This document shows, piece after piece, positions 1-6,196 of a stretch of 8,252 bases of DNA. The first letter of the stretch is position 1; the number at the start of each line of letters is the position of its first letter. The position numbers and the translations under genes are program-made. A model generated the notes under the pieces. That model had not been told where the DNA came from, ran no database searches, and saw only the letters and a list, made by a program, of their open reading frames with translations. This DNA comes from Verrucomicrobiales bacterium (GTDB taxonomy: Bacteria > Verrucomicrobiota > Verrucomicrobiia > Limisphaerales > UBA9464). The stretch lies in NCBI GenBank assembly GCA_003445095.1, contig DLVS01000614.1, positions 1 through 8,252 of the forward strand. The letters are read 5' to 3'.

Positions 1-577
1 CGAGGTTGTTCACCGCGAGCTCATTCTTCATATAACCGTACATCGCGTTGAGGCCGGCACCCACCGACAGCCAGTCGTTCACCTCGTAACTAATTGTCGG
101 CATTAGGCTGACGCCCACGACGCCGCCTTCCTGCACGTAATAGCGCCCGACCCAATTGTCGTCGTAGTTTTGCAGCAGGCCAAAGTACGACAACGTTCCA
201 AATCCAACGCGCCATTTCTCGCCCAACTCCTGCACGTAAAAAAGGCTGAGGGCCGGTAGCGCACCCACCGCGTTACCGCCGTTTTCGGTTCCGAGGCGGG
301 CGGACGTGTCGGAATTCGGGGAAAACTCCACGTCGCCGTAAGTGAGCTGGAGTCCGGCTTGCACTTGTGTCCCCACGAGCAGATTCATGCCCGCCGGATT
401 CTTAAACACGGTGGACGCGTCCTGCGCCCGCGACGCATACCCTGCCGAGGCTAGGCCGACGTCAGGTGTGGCTATTTCGTACAGTTCGATTCCGGCCGCG
501 AGTAGTGAAACGGGGGCGGCGAGGGTTAAGCCGATTCCGGACCGGAGGAGGGTGGTGCTGGAGGATGTCAATTTCAT
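1..577 (-). CDS. FadL/OmpP1/TodX-family outer-membrane transport protein, N-terminal part (runs off the left edge)
   Basis: Reading the minus strand from the ATG at 577-575 gives 192 uninterrupted codons to the window edge, so the C-terminal half or more is missing. Residues 1 to about 28 form a signal peptide: Lys2, a hydrophobic stretch ending in SLLAAG. The mature protein starts with the hallmark of the FadL family, ELYEIATPDVGLASAGYASR followed by AQDASTVFKNPAGM (about residues 31-64). This corresponds to the plug/hatch region (NPAGM). The rest alternates aromatic and polar residues (for example KWRVGFGTLSYFGL, WVGRYYV, VGVSLMPTISYEVNDWLSVG), as expected for outer-membrane beta-strands. 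FadL proteins are 14-stranded barrels that take up long-chain fatty acids or other hydrophobic compounds; the substrate here cannot be told. No Shine-Dalgarno site is seen before the ATG. The 298 bp upstream suggest its own promoter. The family call is secure; the substrate is unknown. Confidence 0.9.
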   Translation of the reverse strand, partial: MKLTSSSTTLLRSGIGLTLAAPVSLLAAGIELYEIATPDVGLASAGYASRAQDASTVFKNPAGMNLLVGTQVQAGLQLTYGDVEFSPNSDTSARLGTENGGNAVGALPALSLFYVQELGEKWRVGFGTLSYFGLLQNYDDNWVGRYYVQEGGVVGVSLMPTISYEVNDWLSVGAGLNAMYGYMKNELAVNNL

Positions 578-875
578 GAATTACGGATTGAGGCTAAATT
601 TGGCTGATGGGAACTGAAAGCTTGATTGCTGCGGTCATTCAAGTTCGCGGCTTAGTCGGGTTCGTCTCGCGGCCAGCACTGGCCAAGGGCGTTTCCGGTT
701 CCAGCGAAGTCTCCGCCCGCTGGGCCGTCGCTCCGCGAATGATTTCGCCGCGCATACGGGTGCGAGTGCTCCGAGAAATGAGGTTACCACCTCCGGCCGA
801 TTGGTCGCGTTCATCACGAAAGCTTTTCCAAGCATTCCCTGGCGAAGGATGGCCTCAAACGACGGTAGTTTTCGC
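578..875. other. Intergenic region upstream of the FadL-like gene
   Basis: This 298-bp gap separates the FadL-like start from the stop of the chemoreceptor-like gene, both on the minus strand. Short open frames cross it on both strands, but their translations are rich in Arg and low-complexity and resemble nothing I know. Two small inverted repeats are present: GGCCAG-CA-CTGGCC at 671-684 and GAGGT-TACC-ACCTC at 780-793. Neither is followed by a T-run on either strand, so neither is a convincing intrinsic terminator. The promoter of the FadL-like gene should lie here, but I could not pick a clear -35/-10 pair. Confidence 0.5.
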
Positions 876-2351
876 TTAAACCGATCGTGTGTCGAGACCT
901 CTCGCGACTTGGGTCGGTAAAAGCCTCCGGCAGGTCCACACGACCAGCACGGCCACGATTCCCGCGACGACAATCAGCAAAAGAGTGAGACGAAAGGCGT
1001 GGTTCAAGAGCGCCCGCGCTTCCGCGACCGTTTGCTGGCCCAGAATGTTCGCCTGCGGAAGGCTCTGGTTGACCGCACTGAGCAACTGGTTGAGCTGTTG
1101 TGCGGCGACTCCGATTTGGCTGGCGGCTTGGCCATAGTCTAGGACGTCAAACGGCTTGGCGTTCGTGGCCGAGACCGTTTTGTTCGTTTCCGGCGGCGAA
1201 ACGTAGCGGACGAATGCATCAAGAGAGGTCACGGCGCCTTTGACCGAATTGGCCATGTCGCCGCCCGCGGCCATGGTCTCGCGCATCGGCGGCAAGAGTT
1301 GGCGAAGTTGCCCTTCCTGCGCGTTCAGCGCGGCGAGGAGGTTGGTGCGCTCCGCAGCGATGCCGGCGAAAAGTTGGTCGATGGCAGCTTGTCGCTGGTC
1401 GCTCACGAGCTGGGGCAAGCCTTCGGCCGTCTTCGCGAAAACTGTCGCAGACTTCGCCACGGCATCCACGTCGGACAACACTCCTTGGGTCTCCGGCTGA
1501 GCCGCCAATTGATAGGTCGTCAGCTCCACCTGCCAGCCAAGCAACATCGGGGCACGCTCCACGTAATACATCGCGCGCTGCGCCAGGATGCGGCTTTGCT
1601 GAATCGCTTGGGTGGTTGGGTCGAGGCCTGCCAGAGGATTGAGGTAAAGGAGGCTGAACAGACTTCCTGGTTTCCGGCTCTGCCCTTCAATGGGAACTTG
1701 GCTCAGCGTGCTGGTCAGTTCGGGCAATCGAATCACCGTCACGTAGCGCAAGTCCGGTTGTCGCTCCCGGGCCACAAGGATGAGATTGCGCAGCTCTTCT
1801 TTTTGTTCCGGTGTCAACACGCCGTCCACCAGGGTCCAGGCATTCGTTTCCAGACGCCGCTGGGTCTCAAGCAGCGGAAGGGCGGTAGCGCCAAACTTTT
1901 TTCCGACCCAGTAATCCTCGACCACCATCCGAGACAGCGAAGCTAAAACCACCATGCCCACCGCGTTGACGACCGGGTTTTCCCCGGTGGCGTTGACGTA
2001 CGCAACCGTGGCCTCGTTGAGCTTCCATTGCTGCGCGGCGTCGCGGGCCTCTATTGTTCCCACCTGAGCTCGGAAGTCGTCAGTGGCCTGGGCGATCGCG
2101 GCCACGTATTGATCGGCTTCGCGCATGACCTTACCCTGCAACGCCACCATCGCGTTAGTCCCGCTTGACTTACCCTTGCCCGAGATCGACTGCAGCAACG
2201 AGGTGGTTTCCAGCGTCTCTTGGTGCAACAGCGCGCAGCTCGCCGCGAGAATCCCAACTACGAGCACGGCGGCTCCGGCGGCCCAGGGCATGCGTCCTCT
2301 GACGAGGAAAGGTCTGGGCGGCGAGCTGCTATCTGCGGTCGTCGGTTTCAT
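876..2351 (-). CDS. Membrane-anchored chemoreceptor-like protein without a signalling domain
   Basis: From the ATG at 2351 the product is 491 residues. The frame stays open to 2456, but the extra 35 residues (IVHDIASPIRIARLKKT) would put a long charged leader before the membrane segment, so 2351 is preferred despite only a weak AAGA upstream. TM1 is about residues 21-42 (PWAAGAAVLVVGILAASCALL). TM2 is about 454-473 (RLTLLLIVVAGIVAVLVVW), followed by a short basic tail. The roughly 410 residues between are helical and polar, rich in Gln and Ala, with ADQYVAAIAQATDDF, VVEDYWVGKKFG and LETQRRLETNAWTLVDGVLT. This resembles proteins annotated 'chemotaxis protein' in several phyla: the sensor half of a methyl-accepting protein with no HAMP and no cytoplasmic coiled coil. 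A minimal lipobox (AASC) in TM1 is possible but poor. It probably acts in the cell envelope; the function is not known. It stands alone, 433 bp downstream of the BNR gene. Confidence 0.8.
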   Translation of the reverse strand: MKPTTADSSSPPRPFLVRGRMPWAAGAAVLVVGILAASCALLHQETLETTSLLQSISGKGKSSGTNAMVALQGKVMREADQYVAAIAQATDDFRAQVGTIEARDAAQQWKLNEATVAYVNATGENPVVNAVGMVVLASLSRMVVEDYWVGKKFGATALPLLETQRRLETNAWTLVDGVLTPEQKEELRNLILVARERQPDLRYVTVIRLPELTSTLSQVPIEGQSRKPGSLFSLLYLNPLAGLDPTTQAIQQSRILAQRAMYYVERAPMLLGWQVELTTYQLAAQPETQGVLSDVDAVAKSATVFAKTAEGLPQLVSDQRQAAIDQLFAGIAAERTNLLAALNAQEGQLRQLLPPMRETMAAGGDMANSVKGAVTSLDAFVRYVSPPETNKTVSATNAKPFDVLDYGQAASQIGVAAQQLNQLLSAVNQSLPQANILGQQTVAEARALLNHAFRLTLLLIVVAGIVAVLVVWTCRRLLPTQVARGLDTRSV

Positions 2352-2714
2352 AGTTTTCTTGAGGCGCGCGATTCTAATCGGGGACGCAATGTCGTGGACG
2401 ATCCCGCTCCGAGAAAGCGGGCGGCCACCAAGGCTTTGAGCGAATGAGTTTATCAAATCGCTGAATTGGCGTCACCTTTTGGACAGCGCGTGTGGCCCGT
2501 AGTTGCCCATGGTGGATAGACGCCCCTCGTCTGCCGAACGCGGCCGAAATCTCACCGAGTGGACGTGGCCTGCCTCACGATTTTGTGGCGGCCCACACCA
2601 TGAAGAAGTGTGCTCCCCTTAAGTCGGCAAAACGGTGACGGTTCTTCGAAGACTCACTGACCAGTTGGTGGCCGCAGGCCGTGGCTTCGTTGGGTCGTAT
2701 CCGCTTCCAGTATG

Positions 2715-2733
2715 CCGGGAGAGACTCTCCTGG
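2715..2733. repeat. 19-bp palindrome downstream of the BNR gene
   Basis: GGAGAG (2718-2723), a central A (2724) and CTCTCC (2725-2730) form a perfect palindrome. Counting one G-T pair, it extends outward to CC (2715-2716) and GG (2732-2733). The single-base centre favours a protein-binding site over a hairpin, although an RNA stem with a slightly opened loop could form. It lies about 50 bp past the stop codon of the BNR gene. Confidence 0.5.
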
Positions 2734-2754
2734 ACATCAGTTCCAGGTTCAAGG

Positions 2755-2767
2755 CAGGCATTGCCTG
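2755..2767. repeat. 13-bp palindrome downstream of the BNR gene
   Basis: CAGGCA (2755-2760), a central T (2761) and TGCCTG (2762-2767) form a perfect inverted repeat. It is 17 bp past the BNR stop codon and centred 37 bp from the 19-bp palindrome at 2715-2733. No T-run follows on the minus strand, so an intrinsic terminator is not supported. The role is unknown. Confidence 0.5.
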
Positions 2768-2783
2768 GCAACGCCCCAACACC

Positions 2784-3896
2784 TCACACGACTGCAACCT
2801 TTACGCAGTGGACCGGCGGGAGCGCGTCGAACAGGCATTCCCACTTCTCGCCGCCATCGCGGCCGATCCAGAGCTGTCCAGTGGTCGTCCCGAAGTAGAG
2901 GGCTGGCGATGTCAGCTCGTCGATGTCCATCGCGTCGCGCAGTACGGTGAAGTAGCTCTCTTTCTTCGGCAGCCCTTGGGTCAGCTTTTTCCACGAGCCG
3001 CCGCCGTTTTCGCTGCGCCAGACGGCCGGTACGCCGCCCGGACAAGTGCGAGTGGCGGGCTCCAGCGGGACGACGTAAATCACGTCGGGATCATGCGGAT
3101 GCACGACGATGGGGAATCCGAAATCGGACGGCAATCCTTTGGCAATCGAGCGCCAGGTGTGACCGTGGTCGTCGCTTCGCAGGACGCCGATGTCCGGTCG
3201 TCGTCCGCCCGGTCCATCCCATTCGGCCCAGCCACCGTGGTTCTGCATATAGAGCCGGCCGGGGGCGTCCTTGTGGCCCGCGATCTTGTGGACGCACTGG
3301 CCGAATTCGGGAAAGGGGTCGGGTGTAAACCCCGCCCCAACTCCTTTGTTCGCGGCGGCAAAGGTTTCGCCGCCATCCTCACTCAGGTAGTGACCGCCGG
3401 TGGAGATACCTAGATGCACGCGGTTTCCGTCGCGCAGAATGGTGTGCATGCACAATCCGCCGTTGCCCGGTTGCCATTTTCGAGCGTGTTCGTGGTTGCT
3501 GATGCCGGGAACCAATTCCCAAGAATCGCCCCCGTCGCGGCTCTTGAAGAGTGACGCCGGCTCGACGCCGCACAACAGCTCCTTCTTATCCTTGCCTGGT
3601 TCGAGCGACCAGATGTTGGCCAGCGCACGGCCGTCTTCCTTGGGAAAGGCGGGCGCTGCCTTCGTTTCCTTGAAGCTTTTGCCGAGGTCGGTCGAGCGCA
3701 GCACCTTCATGCCGAAGAAAGGATTGCAGCTCGACGCATAAAGTCGCGGTGTGCCGCGGGTATCAATCAGCGCGGAGTAAACCGCCACGCCGGGGCTAAA
3801 GGGGCCACGCAACGTGAAGCCGCGGCGGGTCTTCGACGACTCCGCGGTGAACAGCCCTTTCTTGGTTCCGATACAAATGACGACTCGGTCGCTCAT
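2784..3896 (-). CDS. BNR/Asp-box repeat protein of the sialidase/VPS10-like (WD40/YVTN/BNR) superfamily
   Basis: This is a 370-residue protein with six Asp-box repeats (S-x-D-x-G-x-x-W/F): STDLGKSF 68-75, SRDGGDSW 119-126, SEDGGETF 172-179, SDDHGHTW 241-248, SENGGGSW 295-302 and GRDGGEKW 345-352. Together these indicate a beta-propeller. The start ICIGTKKGLF and the blocks RKWQPGNGGLCMHTIL (139-154), GQCVHKIA (199-206), SDFGFPIVVHPHDPDVIYVV (257-276) and LRDAMDIDEL (319-328) look like family-specific signatures rather than generic sialidase features. There is no signal peptide, so it is probably cytoplasmic, unlike true sialidases. The labels 'exo-alpha-sialidase' or 'glycosyl hydrolase' often given to such proteins are unsupported here: I see no sialidase FRIP motif or arginine triad. 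The start is set by an ideal AGGAGGT six bases upstream, made from the last codons of the MoaD-like gene. The enzymatic role is unknown. Confidence 0.88.
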   Translation of the reverse strand: MSDRVVICIGTKKGLFTAESSKTRRGFTLRGPFSPGVAVYSALIDTRGTPRLYASSCNPFFGMKVLRSTDLGKSFKETKAAPAFPKEDGRALANIWSLEPGKDKKELLCGVEPASLFKSRDGGDSWELVPGISNHEHARKWQPGNGGLCMHTILRDGNRVHLGISTGGHYLSEDGGETFAAANKGVGAGFTPDPFPEFGQCVHKIAGHKDAPGRLYMQNHGGWAEWDGPGGRRPDIGVLRSDDHGHTWRSIAKGLPSDFGFPIVVHPHDPDVIYVVPLEPATRTCPGGVPAVWRSENGGGSWKKLTQGLPKKESYFTVLRDAMDIDELTSPALYFGTTTGQLWIGRDGGEKWECLFDALPPVHCVKVAVV

Positions 3897-3899
3897 AAT

Positions 3900-4196
3900 C
3901 TAACCTCCTGAAACTGCGGTCATAATGGTGACCACGTCGCCCGGCTGGAGCGACGTATCGAGTCCATTGCAATCGCGCATGTGATTTGTGTTTACGAAAA
4001 GATTGATGTGCCGCCGGACGGCTCCGGTTTCGTCGCAAATGTTCCGCTGCAGCGCTGGATAACGCTGCTCCAGCTCCGCCAAAACCTTACGTACGTTCGT
4101 CGCCGGGAGCATTAGCTCCGACGCGCCCGCGGAATACTTACGCAGCGGCGTGGGAATGCTGACCTTGATCGTCGAGGCGGTCGTGGCGGCTAACAT
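3900..4196 (-). CDS. MoaD/ThiS-family ubiquitin-like sulfur-carrier protein ending in Gly-Gly
   Basis: This 98-residue protein has the family layout: a first strand TIKVSIPTPLRKYSAG (9-24), then TNVRKVLAELEQRYPALQRN (33-52) as the central helix, RRHINLFVNTNHMRD (61-75), GLDTSLQPGDVVTIMTAVSG (78-97), and a terminal Gly97-Gly98. In known relatives (MoaD, ThiS, CysO) the exposed diglycine is adenylated by an E1-like enzyme and becomes a thiocarboxylate that donates sulfur, or it conjugates to lysines. The DETG-VRRHINLFVN layout resembles the CysO-like branch more than canonical MoaD. No moaE, thiG, cysM, moeB/thiF or JAB protease gene lies in the window. It is followed after three bases by the BNR gene, to which it is translationally coupled. 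The ATG at 4196 has no clear Shine-Dalgarno site, and the first eight residues are probably disordered. Confidence 0.9.
   Translation of the reverse strand: MLAATTASTIKVSIPTPLRKYSAGASELMLPATNVRKVLAELEQRYPALQRNICDETGAVRRHINLFVNTNHMRDCNGLDTSLQPGDVVTIMTAVSGG
3903..3909 (-). promoter_or_regulatory. Ribosome-binding site of the BNR gene, embedded in the Gly-Gly codons of the MoaD-like gene
   Basis: On the minus strand the end of the MoaD-like gene reads TCA GGA GGT TAG ATT ATG. The AGGAGGT core is the last base of the Ser codon plus both Gly codons. It lies six bases before the ATG of the BNR gene, an optimal spacing. It is the strongest Shine-Dalgarno in the window. Confidence 0.9.
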
Positions 4197-4940
4197 GGGT
4201 TGAATCGCCGCCAGGGTATTGAGTGATGACCGGGCGTCAAACCCTCTTGTCGAACCCGCGGGAGTCTCAGCGCTGCCTCAAGCTCGACAGATCGTTGATG
4301 GTACTGCTCGAAACTGAAGTCTGGTCAGGAGGTGTGAGGGAGAATTCCAAGTTGTGAATGTCGCGGAACGTGTCCCCGACTTGCCGAGGCAGATTCCGCT
4401 GGAGTATCTGGACTTGGTCGTGGACCCGAAAGGCGTTCGATTAGTCCCCAACGTTGATCACGGAGATAAGTTGATGAGCGACGAGTATTGGGTCGTCGTG
4501 GCGGTCAAGAAGTGTAGGAGCGAAGTCCGTGCATTGATTCCAGCGGATCGAGTTCGTGGATGCGCGGTGGGCGCGCGCCGACGGTCGTCTTCTGTGACCC
4601 CGGGTGTCGAGATGACTTTGAGCGGCGCTTCCCCCCGGCGGGAGCGGCGTGTTGAAGCGTCGGCGCGAATCCCTCGGCTCCGATCAGCGCCTGCAACCGT
4701 TGAAAGTCGCCACACCAGGTGGGTTCGATTTCTTGGTCCCGCTGGGCGTTGCGGGAACCGTCGGCCGCACTGGCGAACGCAACCACTCGAGCCAGCCTGA
4801 TCACTGGCGGCCTTCGCTAATCTCGAATCCCAATCCGTCTAAGATCCCGGTCCCTCCGGTAGTGGTCCCATCGATGGCGGTCGCCTCCCGATCCCTAGAG
4901 AAGCAACAGGGCTCCGTCCTAAATCGTTCATCCTTAGATA
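4197..4940. other. Divergent intergenic region with decayed sequence
   Basis: About 740 bp separate the minus-strand block from the plus-strand block. It should carry the promoters of the MoaD-like gene and perhaps of the ATPase, but no good -35/-10 pair could be assigned. Part of it (about 4318-4491) is a protein remnant listed separately. From about 4500 to 4930, open frames exist on both strands. Their translations are Arg/Ser/Pro-rich with no recognisable fold, which is what random GC-rich DNA gives, so I do not call them genes. Confidence 0.55.
4318..4491 (+). pseudogene. Remnant of the C-terminal part of a retropepsin-like (clan AA) aspartic protease
   Basis: In this frame, after an in-frame stop at 4315-4317, the translation runs CEGEFQVVNVAERVPDL and then PRQIPLEYLDLVVDPKGVRL, then VPNVDHGDKLMSDEY. 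From memory this matches the C-terminal part of small retropepsin-like proteases: a strand, a 'P-x-L-x-G-Q-I-P-L-E-x-L-D-x-V-V-D' segment and a closing 'N-P-x-H-G-G-x-x-M'. Here the last block has diverged to NVDHGDKLM. The N-terminal part carrying the catalytic D-T-G motif is absent: none of the forward frames at 4200-4317 shows it. After the match the frame continues without stop to 4800 but becomes featureless. A GTG at 4354 could formally start a 148-residue product, but it would begin mid-domain. I read it as a truncated, decayed gene, with moderate confidence. Confidence 0.55.
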
Positions 4941-4947
4941 TTGAAAT

Positions 4948-4972
4948 ATTTTGACTACCTAGTGGTCAAAAT
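4948..4972. promoter_or_regulatory. 25-bp palindrome before the ATPase gene (possible operator)
   Basis: The left arm ATTTTGACTAC (4948-4958) and right arm GTGGTCAAAAT (4962-4972) pair at 10 of 11 positions around CTA (4959-4961). It is preceded by a smaller repeat, ATATT-GA-AATAT (4938-4949). The block is conspicuously AT-rich within GC-rich surroundings. It ends 19 bp before the chosen ATG of the ATPase, a position suited to an operator or promoter-overlapping site. A transcript hairpin at the 5' end is the alternative. Confidence 0.6.
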
Positions 4973-4991
4973 GTCGTGCAAATTAACCACG

Positions 4992-6137
4992 ATGTTTACG
5001 CGCCTCCTCAGGGTGCCGGACACCTCGTTTTTTCTTCTCGGACCCCGAGGCACCGGCAAGTCCACCTGGCTGCGCCACGTGTTCCCGGACGCTCGCTGGT
5101 ATGATCTGCTCCACACTGAAGTGTACGTCCGACTGTTGTCGGAGCCGGCGGCCTTCCGGCGTGAGGTGGAAGGACTGGCCGAAGGCGGCTGGATCGTCGT
5201 GGACGAGGTTCAGCGGGTGCCGGCGTTGCTAAACGAAGTCCATTCGTTGATCGCCCGGTTCGGCGACCGTTGGCGGTTCGCGCTCTGTGGATCGAGCGCC
5301 CGCAAGCTCAGGCGTCTCGACGTCAACCTGCTCGCCGGACGCGCCATCAATCGCGCCTTCTTTCCGCTCACCTGGAATGAACTCAACGCCGAGCTGCCAG
5401 TGAACGACATCCTCACCCTGGGTCTGCTGCCCGCCGCGCGGGCTCATCCGGCCAACGCGGTGGACCTCCTGGAGGCGTACGCCGCTAACTACCTGCGGGA
5501 GGAAATCCAACAGGAGGCTTTAGTGCGAGATCTGGCGTCGTTTTCGCGGTTCTTGAGGGTCGCCGGATTGTTTAACAGTCAGGTGGTCAATCTCACTAAT
5601 GTCGCGTCTGAAGCTGCGGTGGCTCGGATCACGGTTCAACGGTACTTCGACGTGTTAGCGGACACGTTGATCGGCTTCTGGCTGCCGGCCTGGCAACCGC
5701 GGCTGAAGGTGCGTGAACGGGCGGCACCGAAGTTTTACTTCTTCGATCCCGGAGTCGCCCGAGCGGCGGCCGGCCGCCAACGCGCGTCCTTGTCTGACGC
5801 CGAGCGCGGCCCGCTTCTCGAAACGTGGGTCTTGCACGAGCTACGGGCCCATCTGGCCATCCACAATCGAGGTGGCGAACTCAGTTATTACCGCACGGGT
5901 GCCGGAGCCGAGGTGGATTTCATTTGGCGCGGGCCGGAAACTACCGTGGGGATCGAAGTGAAGTCCTCTGCCCGTTGGCGATCCGAACACGGCGCGGTGC
6001 TGAAGGAGCTCATTGAGCGGAACGCGATTCAACGCGCCTATGCGGTCTTTGATGGCGAGGCGGTGCAACAAGATGGGCCGGTGCGCATCCTGCCGGTACG
6101 GGAGTTTTGTGCCCGATTGAGCGAACTATTGGGCTGA
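4992..6137 (+). CDS. AAA_14 plus DUF4143 family ATPase
   Basis: The product is 381 residues from the ATG at 4992. In-frame starts at 4941 (TTG) and 4971 (ATG) would add 17 or 7 residues and lie upstream of or within the palindrome. 4992 is chosen because relatives begin near MFTRLL. Visible motifs: Walker A GPRGTGKST (17-25), Walker B WIVVDEVQ (67-74), a sensor-like CGSSARKL (99-106) and ANYLREEIQQEALVRD (165-180). The C-terminal DUF4143 part contains a PD-(D/E)XK-like core: LETWVLHEL (276-284), SYYRTGAGAEVDF (298-310) with Asp309, and IEVKSS (321-326) with Glu322 and Lys324. The length is normal and both key sites look intact. These proteins are common, scattered and frequently exchanged in bacteria and archaea; no cellular role is established. 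No partner gene adjoins it. No Shine-Dalgarno site is visible. Confidence 0.9.
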   Translation: MFTRLLRVPDTSFFLLGPRGTGKSTWLRHVFPDARWYDLLHTEVYVRLLSEPAAFRREVEGLAEGGWIVVDEVQRVPALLNEVHSLIARFGDRWRFALCGSSARKLRRLDVNLLAGRAINRAFFPLTWNELNAELPVNDILTLGLLPAARAHPANAVDLLEAYAANYLREEIQQEALVRDLASFSRFLRVAGLFNSQVVNLTNVASEAAVARITVQRYFDVLADTLIGFWLPAWQPRLKVRERAAPKFYFFDPGVARAAAGRQRASLSDAERGPLLETWVLHELRAHLAIHNRGGELSYYRTGAGAEVDFIWRGPETTVGIEVKSSARWRSEHGAVLKELIERNAIQRAYAVFDGEAVQQDGPVRILPVREFCARLSELLG

Positions 6138-6154
6138 AACCGCGAGAAAACCAA

Positions 6155-6196
6155 GGGACACCCATTCGGGCTTGTCCTGCGCGCAATGGGTGTCCC
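6155..6196. repeat. Perfect 12-bp inverted repeat (hairpin) after the ATPase gene
   Basis: GGGACACCCATT (6155-6166) and AATGGGTGTCCC (6185-6196) are exactly complementary and flank an 18-base GC-rich loop. The stem begins 17 bp after the ATPase stop codon. It could stop or protect the transcript, but no T-run follows, so it is not a classic intrinsic terminator. Its size and symmetry also suit a REP/MITE-like mobile repeat; only one copy is present in the window. Confidence 0.75.

Larger units (their letters stand above)
2352..2783. other. Intergenic region between the BNR gene and the chemoreceptor-like gene
   Basis: No convincing gene was found in this stretch. Open frames that reach in from the right are shadows of the BNR gene. 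The part from 2352 to 2456 is an open extension of the chemoreceptor-like frame but is probably leader. Two odd-centred palindromes lie just downstream of the BNR stop codon and are listed separately. No clear promoter for the chemoreceptor-like gene could be chosen. Confidence 0.5.

Noticed and set aside
635..973. 112-codon frame on the minus strand between the FadL-like and chemoreceptor-like genes
   Set aside because: It overlaps the end of the chemoreceptor-like gene in another frame, and its translation is Arg-rich with no recognisable motif.
1299..1946. 215-codon plus-strand frame
   Set aside because: It lies wholly antisense within the chemoreceptor-like gene; composition and lack of motifs mark it as a shadow of that gene.
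2351..2456. Longer N-terminus of the chemoreceptor-like protein starting at 2456
   Set aside because: It would place a 55-residue charged and polar leader before the first membrane segment; the ATG at 2351 gives a normal signal-anchor layout.
2712..3413. 233-codon plus-strand frame
   Set aside because: It is antisense to the well-supported BNR gene, whose six Asp-boxes fix the coding strand.
2784..3896. Annotation of the BNR protein as an active sialidase
   Set aside because: It has Asp-boxes only; there is no FRIP motif, no visible arginine triad and no signal peptide.
4216..4240. Possible promoter for the MoaD-like gene (TTGACG with a CAATAC-like -10 on the minus strand)
   Set aside because: The spacer would be only 13 bases and the -10 is poor.
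4505..4804. 99-codon minus-strand frame and its overlapping plus-strand partner in 4500-4800
   Set aside because: Both translations are Arg/Ser/Pro-rich and without motifs. I had a faint impression of a dispersed verrucomicrobial intergenic repeat but cannot support it from one copy.
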